Part shown: positions 1-8,119 of the stretch, piece by piece
How positions within the stretch are numbered: the first letter of the stretch is position 1
How the letters are laid out: every line of letters begins with the position of its first letter
From: Streptomyces lasiicapitis
Lineage (GTDB): Bacteria > Actinomycetota > Actinomycetes > Streptomycetales > Streptomycetaceae
Assembly: GCF_014646335.1 (NCBI RefSeq)
Contig: NZ_BMNG01000016.1
Span: 1 to 64,000 of the forward strand
Direction: 5' to 3'
DNA: 64,000 nt
Made by a program: the position numbers and the translations under genes
The notes under the pieces: generated by a model
What the model saw: only the letters and a program-made list of their open reading frames with translations
The model's database searches: none
What the model was told of the DNA's origin: nothing

Positions 1-1
1 G

Positions 2-225
2 TCCGTCGCGATCGTCATCGACTCGCAGTCGGTCAAGGCCGCCGCCATCGTCGGCAAGACCACCCGCAGCTTCGACCCCGGCAAAAAAGATATAACGGGA
101 GGAGGAGGCACATGGTGGTCTTGAACGCCCTCCGCCTGGTCCGAGACTACGAGCACCTTCCGCAGCACAGCGAGGTACTGATCACATGGGCCGCGATCAT
201 TCTTCTCTGCACCATCGTTCGACGG
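2..225 (+). pseudogene. IS5/IS4-type transposase remnant, internally deleted
   Basis: Two pieces of a DDE transposase lie here in different frames. Bases 2-124 read through IDSQSVKAA and FDPGKK, the residues around the first catalytic Asp of IS5-type enzymes. From 112 the shifted frame reads LRLVRDYEHLPQHSE followed by ITWAAI, which matches the conserved C-terminus of the same enzyme class. The whole DDE core between them is missing, so this cannot be active. The second piece follows a good GGAGGAGG and an ATG at 112, which makes it look like a gene start, but the homology says it is a transposase tail. The 5' part may lie beyond the window edge. Confidence 0.65.
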
Positions 226-234
226 TGCAGAGAC
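203..234. repeat. Palindromic repeat, copy A (imperfect)
   Basis: Inverted repeat with arms beginning TTCTCTGCACC and ending GGTGCAGAGA around a short centre. One base near the centre and the outermost base break perfect symmetry. A second, perfect copy lies at 901-932. Copy A sits right where the transposase tail homology stops, as if inserted there. Confidence 0.75.
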
Positions 235-580
235 TCACCCTCATGGTCCGCTGCCTCACCCGCCCACCCCGGCCTCCGCGCAGCGAGCCCCACCCCACCG
301 AACGGGATGCCGTCGTCAAGCCCAGACCGATCCGCATTCGGGCCCAGCAGCAGCCGCACACCATCCGCCTCGCCCCCACCGCCCTCACCTGACCAGCGCG
401 GCATCGCAACACGGACTACCCCGCACCCACTGAGGAACCGAGCCCCGTGCCTGAACAGCGCTGCGATCGCTGCTGCGGCAGAAGGGGTCCGTTCGGCTGA
501 TTTCTCACTGACGTGATGATCACGCACCCGCCACGGGAAGGAAGGGCTTCGATTGTAAACACAGTCGAAAGGAGTTCGCC

Positions 581-793
581 GTGGCACCGAACCAGCCCCA
601 GGGCCTTCCTGAAGAGCTTGTAAATCTTTGGGAAACTGCACGAGAGCTGCCGAAGGATGCAGTCCAGAAGCTGAAGGACGAGAAATCCACAGCCAAGCTC
701 GGAAGGGCAGTGCATGCTGCTCAGGGAGCGCCAGTAGCCCCCGATGTAATTCGTGAGAATGTGGAGGCTAGGGCGCAATACCGCATGCGGTAA
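581..793 (+). CDS. Small hypothetical protein (70 aa)
   Basis: GTG start at 581, seven bases after a GAAAGGAG ribosome site (567-574), which is the main reason to believe this gene. The product is a 70-residue hydrophilic, helical protein with many charged residues (EELVNLWETARELPKDAVQK) and no signal peptide, membrane segment or cysteine. I do not recognise the family. Codon use is less GC-biased than in neighbouring genes, suggesting acquired DNA. It lies between the two copies of a palindromic repeat (203-234 and 901-932), so it could be cargo of a small mobile unit. It could also be a fragment of a larger gene. Confidence 0.5.
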   Translation: MAPNQPQGLPEELVNLWETARELPKDAVQKLKDEKSTAKLGRAVHAAQGAPVAPDVIRENVEARAQYRMR

Positions 794-900
794 ATTCCTG
801 GCAGGCTGGGATGAGGTGGCTGAAACAGCACCTTGCCCGGCCGAGGCCGCGCGAAGGACCTGATGGTCCGGCCACGTCAGACAGAGGGTCATCCGCGTGA

Positions 901-932
901 TTCTCTGCACCGTCGAACGACGGTGCAGAGAA
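901..932. repeat. Palindromic repeat, copy B (perfect 15-bp arms)
   Basis: TTCTCTGCACCGTCG at 901-915, AA at 916-917, then its exact reverse complement at 918-932. This is the perfect version of the repeat at 203-234. No U-tract follows, so it is not an obvious terminator. Between here and the relaxase gene (933-1283) the only coding trace is the fragment at 1046-1153. Confidence 0.8.
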
Positions 933-1045
933 GGGTGATGAAGGCCCTATCACCGTTGACGCAAGGTGGGTAGGCCGAGATTGACGCGGCGGGTGAAACG
1001 CTGGGTGTTGGAACGTTTCTCTCGTAGGAAGGACAGGGTGAGGTC

Positions 1046-1153
1046 GATTCCTTCTATCTCACCTCGCCACCCTTCTGCGTCAAGGCCGCCAATGGCAGCC
1101 ACTGGCGCAGCACCTACAAGTCCAACGCCTGGCGCGGCTGGTACGCCGTCTAG
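1046..1153 (+). pseudogene. C-terminal fragment of a small secreted-type protein
   Basis: An open stretch ending in TAG reads DSFYLTSPPFCVKAANG and then WRSTYKSNAWRGWYAV. The Trp/Tyr/Ser-rich composition with one Cys looks like the end of a small exported Streptomyces protein. A stop lies a few codons upstream and no start or ribosome site fits, so it is a fragment. The parent family is not identified. Confidence 0.3.
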
Positions 1154-1283
1154 AAACCCGACCAACGAAGACCCCCGCCGAGCGCGGCCGGGCCTCGCGC
1201 CGTGAGGCGGCGCATTTGCTCTCGAAGGCATCTGCGCCGCCTCTGGCCTACTGCCGGAGGTCTCGCACAGACACTCAGCCTGG

Positions 1284-2975
1284 TCAGCGCCCCCGTGCTT
1301 GTGGCGGCTGCGAAGCCGGGGCGACCGTCGTCGCCTGTACCGGCGCGCCGGGGCGCGATGCCGTGCTCTTGGCCTGTGCCGCACGCGCATCTGCGATGGG
1401 TGTCGGCCGTGCGCTGAGGCGTTCGATGCGCCAGGTCAGGACCCGTGCCGGGCGCAAGGCGTCGTCCAGGGCACGCTGGTCGGCAGCCTGCTGGAGGAGC
1501 CGCTGTGGATCGCGACCTGCGGCTTCGGCGTCGGTCAGGACGACGAGGAGGGCGTCGAAGGCCGGGTCATCCAGGATCTGCTGTGCGTGGTCGGGGACGC
1601 TCCGGCGTATGCGGTGAATGTGCCGGTCGATCGTCTGCTGGGGCGGTCGGCGCTGAGCGAGCGCGGCCAGGGGCGCGGCGGCGGCCTGGTCGTAGGCGGT
1701 CTGGAGATGGAGCAGGGCCTGGTGGGCTGCCGTGGCCTGTTGCTCGTGGTGGCGGAGCTGGTGCCAGCGGGCGGCGGCGATGACGACGAGGATCGCAGCA
1801 TCGAGGAACATCGCCAGGACCGCGCCGTTTCCATCGGAAACGGGCTCGCGGAGCATGGCCCGCACGGCGCCGCGCAGGGTGCGCGCGTGGTGGTGCTCGG
1901 CCTGGATACGGGAGCGGGTGGCACGCTCGAACGCGTGTGCTGCCTGCCGGAGTCGGGACCGCAGCATCCGGGGTGCGAGGAGAGGGAGAGCGTCGAGGGC
2001 CTCGCCGAAGGCAGCCAGGTGCGCTTGGGCAGCCCCGTCGTCCGCCTGGTCGAAGTGGTGGGGGATGCGCTCGGCGGCGGCCGTGGCCTGGTGCCACGGG
2101 TTGGTCGTCTCGCGCCGGAGTTGAGGATCGGCGGCTTGGAGGCACTGTCGGATCTTGGGGAAGGACAGGTCGGGGGCGAGTTCGGAGCCGGAGTACCAGA
2201 TGGGCTCCGTCTTGCCGTTGGTGTCGCCCTGCAGGGCGACCGTGTAGCCGCGCACGTCCCCGGAGGGAAAGTGCTTGACGTCGACGAGGACCCCGTCGGT
2301 GTGTTCCAGGAGGCGGATGAATTCCTCGGTGCTGGTGGCGGCGGCAACAGCCGTGCGGACCGTGGTGCGCAGGAGTTCGCGGGCGGTGCGGTCGTGGCCG
2401 GCGCGCTTGGCCTTTTCCTGTTCGGCGCGGGTGGGTCGCTTGGCAGCGGTGCGGTCCCCGCGTACGACTTGGTGGAGGTCGTATTCCTTCTCGATGGCGG
2501 CGAGTTCGCGGTCGGCGATGAGGTAGTCATTCCAGTGGCGCGCGGTGCGCAGGTCCGCCCGGACCTTGGTGGCGGCGATGTGAATGTGGTCCGGGGCGTG
2601 GCGCACGGCGACCCAGCGGCAGCCGTCGGGGTCGTCCGCGGTTGCGATGCCGGTGGCGGCGATGACGCGGCGGGCGATGTCGGCCCACTCCTCGTCGCTG
2701 AGGCGGCGATCGCTCTCGGCGGCGCGAATCGAGCAGTGCCATACGTGCTTCTCGGGTGCGCGGCCGAGCCGCTTGGCCTGTTTGACGTGCAGATCGAGGT
2801 CGGCGACGAGGAGTTTCTTGACGGCGGTGAAGTCGTCGGTGCGGCCAGGGTCGGGGGCAAAGCCATCCCAGGAGGCGACCAGGTGAGGGTCGGTGTGGTC
2901 CTTGGCCTTCTTGGTGTCGTACAGGTAGCGGATCAGCCCGGCGGTGCTTTTGCCGCTGCTGATCTTCGCGATCAT
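1284..2975 (-). CDS. Relaxase / mobilisation nuclease
   Basis: A 563-aa protein of the MobA/VirD2 relaxase type, which nicks oriT and pilots single-stranded DNA during conjugation. Residues 1-30 (MIAKISSGKS, then IRYLYDTKKAKDH) match the N-terminus of actinobacterial relaxases. The metal-binding HIH cluster is in RHAPDHIHIAATKVR near residue 170, and WHCSIRAAE upstream fits the family. The remaining ~330 residues are helical, Ala/Arg-rich and variable. The ATG at 2975 overlaps the MobC stop (ATGA), so the two are translationally coupled. It is the last gene of a minus-strand plasmid-type operon. The gene looks intact although its element is decayed. Confidence 0.88.
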   Translation of the reverse strand: MIAKISSGKSTAGLIRYLYDTKKAKDHTDPHLVASWDGFAPDPGRTDDFTAVKKLLVADLDLHVKQAKRLGRAPEKHVWHCSIRAAESDRRLSDEEWADIARRVIAATGIATADDPDGCRWVAVRHAPDHIHIAATKVRADLRTARHWNDYLIADRELAAIEKEYDLHQVVRGDRTAAKRPTRAEQEKAKRAGHDRTARELLRTTVRTAVAAATSTEEFIRLLEHTDGVLVDVKHFPSGDVRGYTVALQGDTNGKTEPIWYSGSELAPDLSFPKIRQCLQAADPQLRRETTNPWHQATAAAERIPHHFDQADDGAAQAHLAAFGEALDALPLLAPRMLRSRLRQAAHAFERATRSRIQAEHHHARTLRGAVRAMLREPVSDGNGAVLAMFLDAAILVVIAAARWHQLRHHEQQATAAHQALLHLQTAYDQAAAAPLAALAQRRPPQQTIDRHIHRIRRSVPDHAQQILDDPAFDALLVVLTDAEAAGRDPQRLLQQAADQRALDDALRPARVLTWRIERLSARPTPIADARAAQAKSTASRPGAPVQATTVAPASQPPQARGR

Positions 2976-3631
2976 CGGGCCGCCTTGTGGCTGACGGCCT
3001 GGTTGGCGGCTGCCGCGATGTGGCTCACGGCGGTGCCGATGGCATCCAGGGTGCGGTCGGTCTGGGCCAGCAGGGCGCTGTACCCAGGGTGGGGATAGCC
3101 GCCGGAGTTGAGCTTCTTGGCGATCTGGTTGACGTTGCGGCCGATGGCGGCGACCTGCTGGCGCAGGGCGTTGAGTTCGTCGATGTAGTCGTCCAGCGGG
3201 GTGCGCTGGCCGGGCAGGGTGAGGTAGCCGTGGACGTGGGCCAGGGTGACGACGGCGATGTAGTGGGCGCCGCTGACGTTCAGCGACTTGGCCTTGGCGA
3301 GGATGGCGGCCTTCTCCTCGCTGCTGTAACGGGCGTCGACGCGCTGCTTGCGCTGGCCGTTGGGGTCGGGCTTGCGACGGCGGGCGACGCGATGCAGGGC
3401 GGCTTCGTCGGCGGCACGCGGCAGCGGCACAGCAGCGGTGGGGGCGGCGTCGGCGGGCTGTTCCTCCTCGGGCGCCCCCTGGCGCCCGCCTGCCTCCACC
3501 ACCCCCGGGGCGGAGGCTTCCCCGTGGGGCCGGCCTGTGGACGGTCCAGCGGGATACCTTGCTGCGCGTGTGACGGAGGTGGTGGTCGTCTTCTGCTGAG
3601 CTGCGAGGGGTTCGTGGTGCGGGTCGTGCAT
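2972..3631 (-). CDS. MobC-family relaxosome protein
   Basis: The C-terminal ~130 residues are a bMobC domain: RYSSEEKAAILAKAKS, AHYIAVVTL, then LNALRQQVAAIGRNVNQIAK. The last is the signature of MobC proteins, which bind next to oriT and help the relaxase open the DNA. The N-terminal ~85 residues are low-complexity and Pro/Ala/Arg-rich. I start it at ATG 3631, nine bases after GGAG. The frame is open further upstream to a TTG at 3730 but that has no ribosome site. Its stop overlaps the relaxase start. The length fits the family. Confidence 0.85.
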   Translation of the reverse strand: MHDPHHEPLAAQQKTTTTSVTRAARYPAGPSTGRPHGEASAPGVVEAGGRQGAPEEEQPADAAPTAAVPLPRAADEAALHRVARRRKPDPNGQRKQRVDARYSSEEKAAILAKAKSLNVSGAHYIAVVTLAHVHGYLTLPGQRTPLDDYIDELNALRQQVAAIGRNVNQIAKKLNSGGYPHPGYSALLAQTDRTLDAIGTAVSHIAAAANQAVSHKAAR

Positions 3632-3726
3632 GAGGTGGATCTCCGTGGGGTGCTGGTGTTGAGGGCCCCGCGCTGCCTCCCGAGGGACGCGGGGGCGGGC
3701 TGCGAGGGGGAGGTGAACGTGGGGAA

Positions 3727-4731
3727 TCAAGCGGCGTCGGCAGGCACGTTCGGTTCGCCCTGCTGCGGGGAGGCGGCCTCGTCGAGTCCGTCGACAGGCT
3801 CGGCCTCGAAGCTGTCGTACGTGGCGGGTTCGGCCTGGCCGGTGCGCTCGGTCTTCCGCTGGTCGCGTACGACGCGGGCGCGTTTCTGGCTGATCCGTAG
3901 TTCGTCGCGCAGGCGGTCGGCGGTCAGCCGTTTGTCGCTCCAGTTGGCGGTCAGGAGTCGGGCCTCGTCGAGGACTTCGGTGTCGGTCCGGGTACGGGGG
4001 CGGGTGCGGTCGGCGGTCGACTTGGCGGCGGGGGCCCGACTGGTCGCCCGACGCGGGTCGGCTCCGGTCGACTCCGCCACGGCGGCCGACCGGGGCGGAC
4101 GGGCAGCGGGAGCGGGGGCCGACTCTTCGCCCGCGGTCGGCCCCAGCACGGGCACCTCAGCCACCACAGGGGTCGACTCGGTCAGCTGGTCGGGGGCCGA
4201 TTCAGCCCCGTCAGACGTCGACCGTGCGGCCCGCTCGCCAGCCGACTCGTCAGGTTGCCGACTGACCGACTGGGCAGCGGCCGCTTCGGCGGAGTCGGCC
4301 GACTCGGGGTTGTGGTGCAGCACCTTCGCCACAAGGTCCGACCCGAAGTAGATCGATCCGACCGGGAGCGAGGTCGACAGCAGCACGAGGGCCCAGTTCG
4401 CCGGGGCCCGGTCGGTCAGTCGGCCCCACTGGATCGACGTGGTGTGCAGGGCCGGGACGAGGCCGTGGACGTAGTACAGCAGGAGGCTGGCGATCGTGTA
4501 GGCCGCCAGGACCCGCAGTGCGAACTTCCGGTCGGGACCGGTCAGCACGAGCGTGGCGACCAGGGCGAGGGCCATCAGCCCGTCGATCACGATCGGGTAG
4601 AGCAGGGCTGCGGTGGGGTCTGCGCCGATGGCGCGGGCCACGTCGGACAGAGCGTTCCATGAGACGCGGAAGGCCATAAGGACGACGGCGACGAGGCCGA
4701 TGACGAGGGTGATGCGTCCGTTGCGGTTCAC
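3727..4731 (-). CDS. DUF2637 (SpdB2-like) plasmid membrane protein
   Basis: A 334-aa protein. An N-terminal ~145-residue membrane domain has four hydrophobic helices (LVIGLVAVVLMAF, LYPIVIDGLMALALVATLVL, ASLLLYYVHGL, WALVLLSTSLPVGSIYFG), the DUF2637 pattern. A long Ala/Ser/Glu/Pro linker follows, then a C-terminal helix-turn-helix-like stretch (RLTADRLRDELRISQKRARVV). DUF2637 proteins are common on Streptomyces plasmids and integrative elements, and their SpdB2 relatives act in plasmid spreading through the mycelium. The GTG at 4731 overlaps the stop of the small ORF upstream (GTGA). MobC follows after ~95 bp. Confidence 0.82.
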   Translation of the reverse strand: MNRNGRITLVIGLVAVVLMAFRVSWNALSDVARAIGADPTAALLYPIVIDGLMALALVATLVLTGPDRKFALRVLAAYTIASLLLYYVHGLVPALHTTSIQWGRLTDRAPANWALVLLSTSLPVGSIYFGSDLVAKVLHHNPESADSAEAAAAQSVSRQPDESAGERAARSTSDGAESAPDQLTESTPVVAEVPVLGPTAGEESAPAPAARPPRSAAVAESTGADPRRATSRAPAAKSTADRTRPRTRTDTEVLDEARLLTANWSDKRLTADRLRDELRISQKRARVVRDQRKTERTGQAEPATYDSFEAEPVDGLDEAASPQQGEPNVPADAA

Positions 4732-4973
4732 GCGGCGGCCCCCAGCGGGTGCGTGTGCTCCGCGGGCATCCCCAGGATCGTCACTTGGCCGAGTGCCTCG
4801 CCCTCGGCGGCTGAGGGCGAACGGGAGCAGAGCGATGCCGGCGCGGATACCGCGGCGACGGCGTATGGCTGCCGGGGCGCTCGGGGCAGGGGAGTGCAAG
4901 GCGGTGGGCTCCAGGGTGGGGAGGTGGGGCTTGTGGGGTGGGAGTGAGGGGCGTTCACGGAGGGGGCGTACAC
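4728..4973 (-). CDS. Small plasmid-type ORF upstream of DUF2637
   Basis: A Pro/Ser/Ala-rich ORF of up to 81 codons whose stop overlaps the DUF2637 start (GTGA), which argues that it is translated. The N-terminal two-thirds is low complexity. The end (VTILGMPAEHTHPLGAAA) looks more protein-like, so the real start may be an internal one. No clear ribosome site precedes the GTG at 4973. Small coupled ORFs in this place are usual in Streptomyces spd operons. No function can be assigned. Confidence 0.4.
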   Translation of the reverse strand: MYAPSVNAPHSHPTSPTSPPWSPPPCTPLPRAPRQPYAVAAVSAPASLCSRSPSAAEGEALGQVTILGMPAEHTHPLGAAA

Positions 4974-5163
4974 GCGGGGCCCCCTTCTAAAGGGGGCCCC
5001 GCGCGTGATCGCCTGGGCGCGTGTACGGCGTGGGCTCTCGCGTGATCGCTTGACCTGCGTTTTCGCGGTGAGCGTGTGCGCTGTGAGCGGTTCACGGCGG
5101 TGTGCACGGGCGAGGGCCGCGTGTACGGTTCCGTGATCGCTTCGCGAGGACCGTCGGGGCAGG
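4973..5163. promoter_or_regulatory. Hairpin and repeat cluster upstream of the mob operon (oriT or promoter candidate)
   Basis: A perfect 14-bp inverted repeat (4973-4986 and 4990-5003, CGCGGGGCCCCCTT with a 3-base loop) is followed by repeated short motifs. GCGTGATCGC occurs near 5002 and 5040 with a variant near 5140. GCGTGTACGG occurs near 5020 and 5118, and its reverse complement GCGTACACGC near 4966. Such repeats just upstream of Mob genes are what an oriT or a KorA-like operator looks like. The hairpin could also be a terminator for the Rep gene. Confidence 0.5.
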
Positions 5164-5627
5164 TCAGCCGACGGCGGTGAGATGGCGGGCGGAGGCGTAG
5201 TAACGCGCCTGCTGGCCGCCTCCGGCTCCTCCGGCGATTCCCTCGGCCTTGGTCGCCAGGCCGGTGGCCACGAGGTTCTCCAGGCGGCGCCGTGCCTTTT
5301 CCAGGTCGGCGCGTTCGGGGTCGCCGCCGCCGATCAGGAGGGTCGCCAGCTCGGGGGTGCTCATCCCGTTCGGGGCGTTGCGCAGCAGGACGGCGGGGTC
5401 CTTCGTCGGGTCGAGGGTGGTGGTGCCGCGCTTGTGGTCGTGGGTGACGTCCAGCGGGCCGACCTCCCCGGTAGGGGTCTTGAGGTGGTGCAGGGTGACG
5501 GCCGGATCGCCGGCCTTCCCGGTGACGAAGAGGACGCTGCCCGCGCCTGCGGTGATCCAGGTGGAGCCGTAGACCTGGTCCAGGCTGGGGCGCTGACAGA
5601 CACGCTCAGGGACTGCGTCGTCCGCGC
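5164..5627 (-). pseudogene. C-terminal remnant of a plasmid Rep/AAA ATPase
   Basis: The minus-strand frame opens at a stop near 5628 and reads RPSLDQVYGSTWITAGAGSV, GDPAVTLHHLKTP, then a ~65-residue winged-helix-like tail (MSTPELATLLIGG, ARRRLENLVATGL). This is the end of the RecA/DnaB-like ATPases encoded next to plasmid replication genes in actinomycetes. The Walker A and B motifs and the rest of the N-terminus are missing. The break coincides with the point where toxin-like sequence begins on the other strand, so a rearrangement cut the gene. It belongs to the same decayed element as the mob genes. Confidence 0.7.
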
Positions 5628-5834
5628 GTCACGGTGCCGGGCAGCGGAATCGTTGAGGAGATAGCACAAGCGGGGCCAGGAGCACGCGGAATTGTCATAG
5701 GAGCGAGAGGGCGCAGCGGCCACGCTTTCAATGTCGTCAACATTGAAGGCGATGTTGTATTCCTGAACGGGCAAACGGGTCACGCGAAAAACGTAGGCTC
5801 TTGGGGGCGCTTCTTTTTCATGAGGACAAAATAA
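5594..5834 (+). pseudogene. Papain-fold (Tox-PL) toxin C-terminal fragment
   Basis: The open frame reads GPGARGIVIGARGRSGHAFN, VVNIEGDVVFLNGQTG, then GSWGRFFFMRTK. This matches the second half of papain-fold toxin domains found at the C-terminus of polymorphic toxins, including the catalytic His (GHAFNVVN) and the GQTG loop. The N-terminal catalytic Cys and the carrier protein are gone: upstream DNA is the Rep gene on the opposite strand. The TAA overlaps the ATG of the next gene (TAATG), the usual coupling of toxin tip and immunity gene. Base composition is lower in GC than the neighbours, as for many such cassettes. Confidence 0.65.
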
Positions 5835-6097
5835 TGATCGACATTCCTCAGGGTGTTCAACTGGCGGAAGAATTCCTTGCCTCGAACCCAGGGGCGGCAG
5901 AGGTTCCACTGGTTGTCGACAGGGCGAACGTGACCGTTCACGATGGATTCCTCGTAGTCCCGTGCAACAGTGAGGAGTTCCTTCGTACCGAACGGTTCGA
6001 ACACATGGTGATCGGATGCACTCCAGTGCGAGTTGACCTCAAGACCGGCGAATGCAGGTTTCTGACACTCGACGAAACCATGAAGTTCGATCTCTAA
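5834..6097 (+). CDS. Probable immunity protein to a Tox-PL toxin
   Basis: An 87-aa acidic, soluble protein. The ATG at 5834 overlaps the stop of the toxin fragment and follows a GAGG at 5822-5825. The order VTVHDGFLVVPCNSEEFLRT, then VIGCTPVRVDLKTGECRFL recalls the YrhB/Imm35-type immunity fold (a beta strand ending in a short peptide, then a variable loop, then a strand with DxxTG). I infer immunity from position and this resemblance, not from a firm family match. It is complete although its toxin is truncated, so it may act as an orphan immunity gene against sibling strains. Its AT-richer codon use suggests horizontal transfer. Confidence 0.6.
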   Translation: MIDIPQGVQLAEEFLASNPGAAEVPLVVDRANVTVHDGFLVVPCNSEEFLRTERFEHMVIGCTPVRVDLKTGECRFLTLDETMKFDL

Positions 6098-6238
6098 GGT
6101 CCAGGCACTCACGCAAACGTAACGCCATTTGATGTGGTCGGGTAGCCGGATCACGTTGCCGTGCCCCGGCTACCCGGCCACACTCAGCAGTCGTTCACAT
6201 GCCCCTTCTCGCACTGAACGTATGCAAGCCCAGAAACT

Positions 6239-7051
6239 TCAGCGCGCAGTGCGTGGCTCGATCCGGTGGCCGAAGGCAGCACCGCCCACACCGACCGTGG
6301 TCACCCCGCCGTCGACGGTCAGGACGGCCCCGTTGACGTAGGACGCGGCGGGCGACAGCAGCCAGTCGATCGCCCCGGCGACCTCCTCCGGATCCCCCGG
6401 CCGCCCGGCGGGAGTCAGCCGGTTCGCCTCCTCGTACGCCGCCTCGGCACCGCCCGCCAGCCCCGCCTCCGCCGCGAATCGCGCCATCCGCTGGTCGGCC
6501 ATCTCCGTACGCACCCAGCCCGGGCACACCGTGTTGGCCCGCAGCCCCTGCGGCCCGTAGTCGACGGCCAGGGAGCCGCAGAGGTGGAGCAGGGCTGCCT
6601 TGGACGTCGCGTAGGCGGCGTTGCCGGCGCTGTTGCGGAGGGCTGCGACCGAGGCGACCGCGACCACCGCACCGCGGGCCTCCAGCAGATGCGGCAGCGC
6701 GGCACGCAGCAGCAGGAACGGGCCGGTGAGGTTGGTCCGCATCAGCTCTTCCCAGTCCTCGACCGCGGTGTCGCCGACCGCGCCACCGCGCCCGATTCCG
6801 GCGTTGAGCACCACGCCGTCGAGCCTCCCGTAGGCCGTCACCGTCGTCTCGACGAGCTCGCGCACGGCCTCGGGGTCAGCGGCGTCGGACGGGTGGGCCA
6901 GCGCTCCGGTCTCCTCGGCCACCTGGCGCAGTGGCTCGGGCCGCCGCCCGGAGATCACGACCTGGTGGCCTGCCGCGCGCAGCAGCCGGGCGGTGGCGGC
7001 CCCGATTCCCGTTCCCCCGCCCGTCACCAGGACAACACGCTGTTCCGACAT
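6239..7051 (-). CDS. SDR-family oxidoreductase
   Basis: A 270-aa classical short-chain dehydrogenase. The Rossmann motif TGGGTGIG is at residues 10-17, NAG near 83, and the catalytic Ser-Tyr-Lys set appears as VASVAA followed by YATSKAA. PGWVRT follows as in FabG-like enzymes. Arg at the end of strand 2 (SGRR) favours NADP(H). The substrate is unknown. ATG 7051 follows GGAGG at nine bases. It appears monocistronic, divergent from nothing obvious. Confidence 0.88.
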   Translation of the reverse strand: MSEQRVVLVTGGGTGIGAATARLLRAAGHQVVISGRRPEPLRQVAEETGALAHPSDAADPEAVRELVETTVTAYGRLDGVVLNAGIGRGGAVGDTAVEDWEELMRTNLTGPFLLLRAALPHLLEARGAVVAVASVAALRNSAGNAAYATSKAALLHLCGSLAVDYGPQGLRANTVCPGWVRTEMADQRMARFAAEAGLAGGAEAAYEEANRLTPAGRPGDPEEVAGAIDWLLSPAASYVNGAVLTVDGGVTTVGVGGAAFGHRIEPRTAR

Positions 7052-7185
7052 GCTCGTTCGCCTCCGAAGGTGGTCAGCTTCCGGTTACCCGCACCGTGAT
7101 CATAGGAAGCGTCGGGACCGCCCGGCCGACCGGGTGCTGCGCGGTGGACCATCAGCTCACTGACATGGCGCGTGCCACGCAGGCG

Positions 7186-7920
7186 CTATCGCCGGATGAC
7201 CGAGCGAATCCAGGAGAGTTGCTGGGACACCTCGCCGGCCTCGGCGCCCTTCTCCCTGTCGGAGCCGTTGAAGACGCCAATGAGGGTTTCGGTGCCGCGT
7301 GGGCCAACGGTCATGACCGGGCCTCCGGAGTCGCCCCCCGCGGGAATGCCGGACACCTTCTTCATACAGAAGTCGGGGCCGCCCGGGGCGGTGAGGCCTG
7401 CGCACCGGGGGTCGTTGGGCCGTACGACCTTCAGGTCCGACTGCTTGAGGACGGGAGACTGGCAGGCGCTCTCGTCCGTGGTGCAGGTGGCGCCCCATCC
7501 GTATACCCGCACGGCCTGGCCGCGGTGGACGCCGACCTTGGACAGGCGTGCCGTGCGGACGTTCATCGGCGCGACCTTGATGAGCATCATGTCGGCGTGC
7601 GCGCTGCCCACGCGCTTGTGGGGTATCGGGCGGACCGTTTTGCCCTTGCGCATGTCGAGCTTGCCCACCCGGAACGAGATCCGCTTGTCGGCGACCGGCT
7701 TTGCCTGCTCGTAGAAGCAGTGCGAGGCGGTGAGGATCCACTGGCGGGAGACCGCTGTCCCGGTGCACGCCGGTTTGCCGTCAACGAGCATGCGTACCGC
7801 CCACGGGCCGTAGGTGCTCTTTGACCCGCCGATGACGGCGAAGGCCGGTGGGGAGGACATCACCGCGCCCGCGACCAGCGCCAGGGCGGTCAGCAGCAGG
7901 ACACGAAAGCGACGCACCAT
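7186..7920 (-). CDS. Secreted trypsin-like serine protease (S1)
   Basis: A 244-aa protein with a signal peptide (RRFRVLLLTALALVAGAV, cleavage near AFA). The chymotrypsin-fold domain has catalytic His in LTASHCF, Asp in SAHADMMLIKV and Ser in GDSGGP, so it should be active. Cysteines fit S1 disulfides. ATG 7920 follows AGGAG; the in-frame TTG three codons earlier lies on the ribosome site and is less likely. It is separated from the next minus-strand protease by a terminator hairpin near 8053-8087. Confidence 0.88.
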   Translation of the reverse strand: MVRRFRVLLLTALALVAGAVMSSPPAFAVIGGSKSTYGPWAVRMLVDGKPACTGTAVSRQWILTASHCFYEQAKPVADKRISFRVGKLDMRKGKTVRPIPHKRVGSAHADMMLIKVAPMNVRTARLSKVGVHRGQAVRVYGWGATCTTDESACQSPVLKQSDLKVVRPNDPRCAGLTAPGGPDFCMKKVSGIPAGGDSGGPVMTVGPRGTETLIGVFNGSDREKGAEAGEVSQQLSWIRSVIRR

Positions 7921-8052
7921 GCAGAACAACTCCTCTTAGGGGTACAGCTGTACAGATAAGGAGAGGCCCTGCTGAGCAATATCGTTCCGCACAATCCCTA
8001 CGACATCAGGACAGCCGAAGGCCAAGGTGGTCGCGGCCACCGTGCGACCACG

Positions 8053-8087
8053 CAAAGGGCCCCTCCCCCGGGAGGGGAAGGGGCCCA
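8053..8087. terminator. Terminator hairpin
   Basis: An AAGGGCCCCTCC arm pairs with a GGGGAAGGGGCCC arm around CCCGGGA (minor mismatches). It lies just downstream of the minus-strand gene ending at 8120 and upstream of the next protease gene. Confidence 0.6.
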
Positions 8088-8119
8088 TCAGCGTGCTGTC
8101 ACGCGCGTACCGGTGGCCG

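Noticed and set aside
112..516. ORF with a strong ribosome site right at its start
   Set aside because: Its first ~35 residues are a transposase C-terminus and the rest is low-complexity, so it is IS debris and not a new gene.
203..932. Repeated palindromes as a CRISPR array
   Set aside because: Only two copies ~700 bp apart, no regular spacers and no cas genes.
1284..6097. A complete, transmissible plasmid or AICE
   Set aside because: Rep is truncated and no integrase, excisionase or FtsK-like Tra gene is visible; only the mob and spd part is intact.
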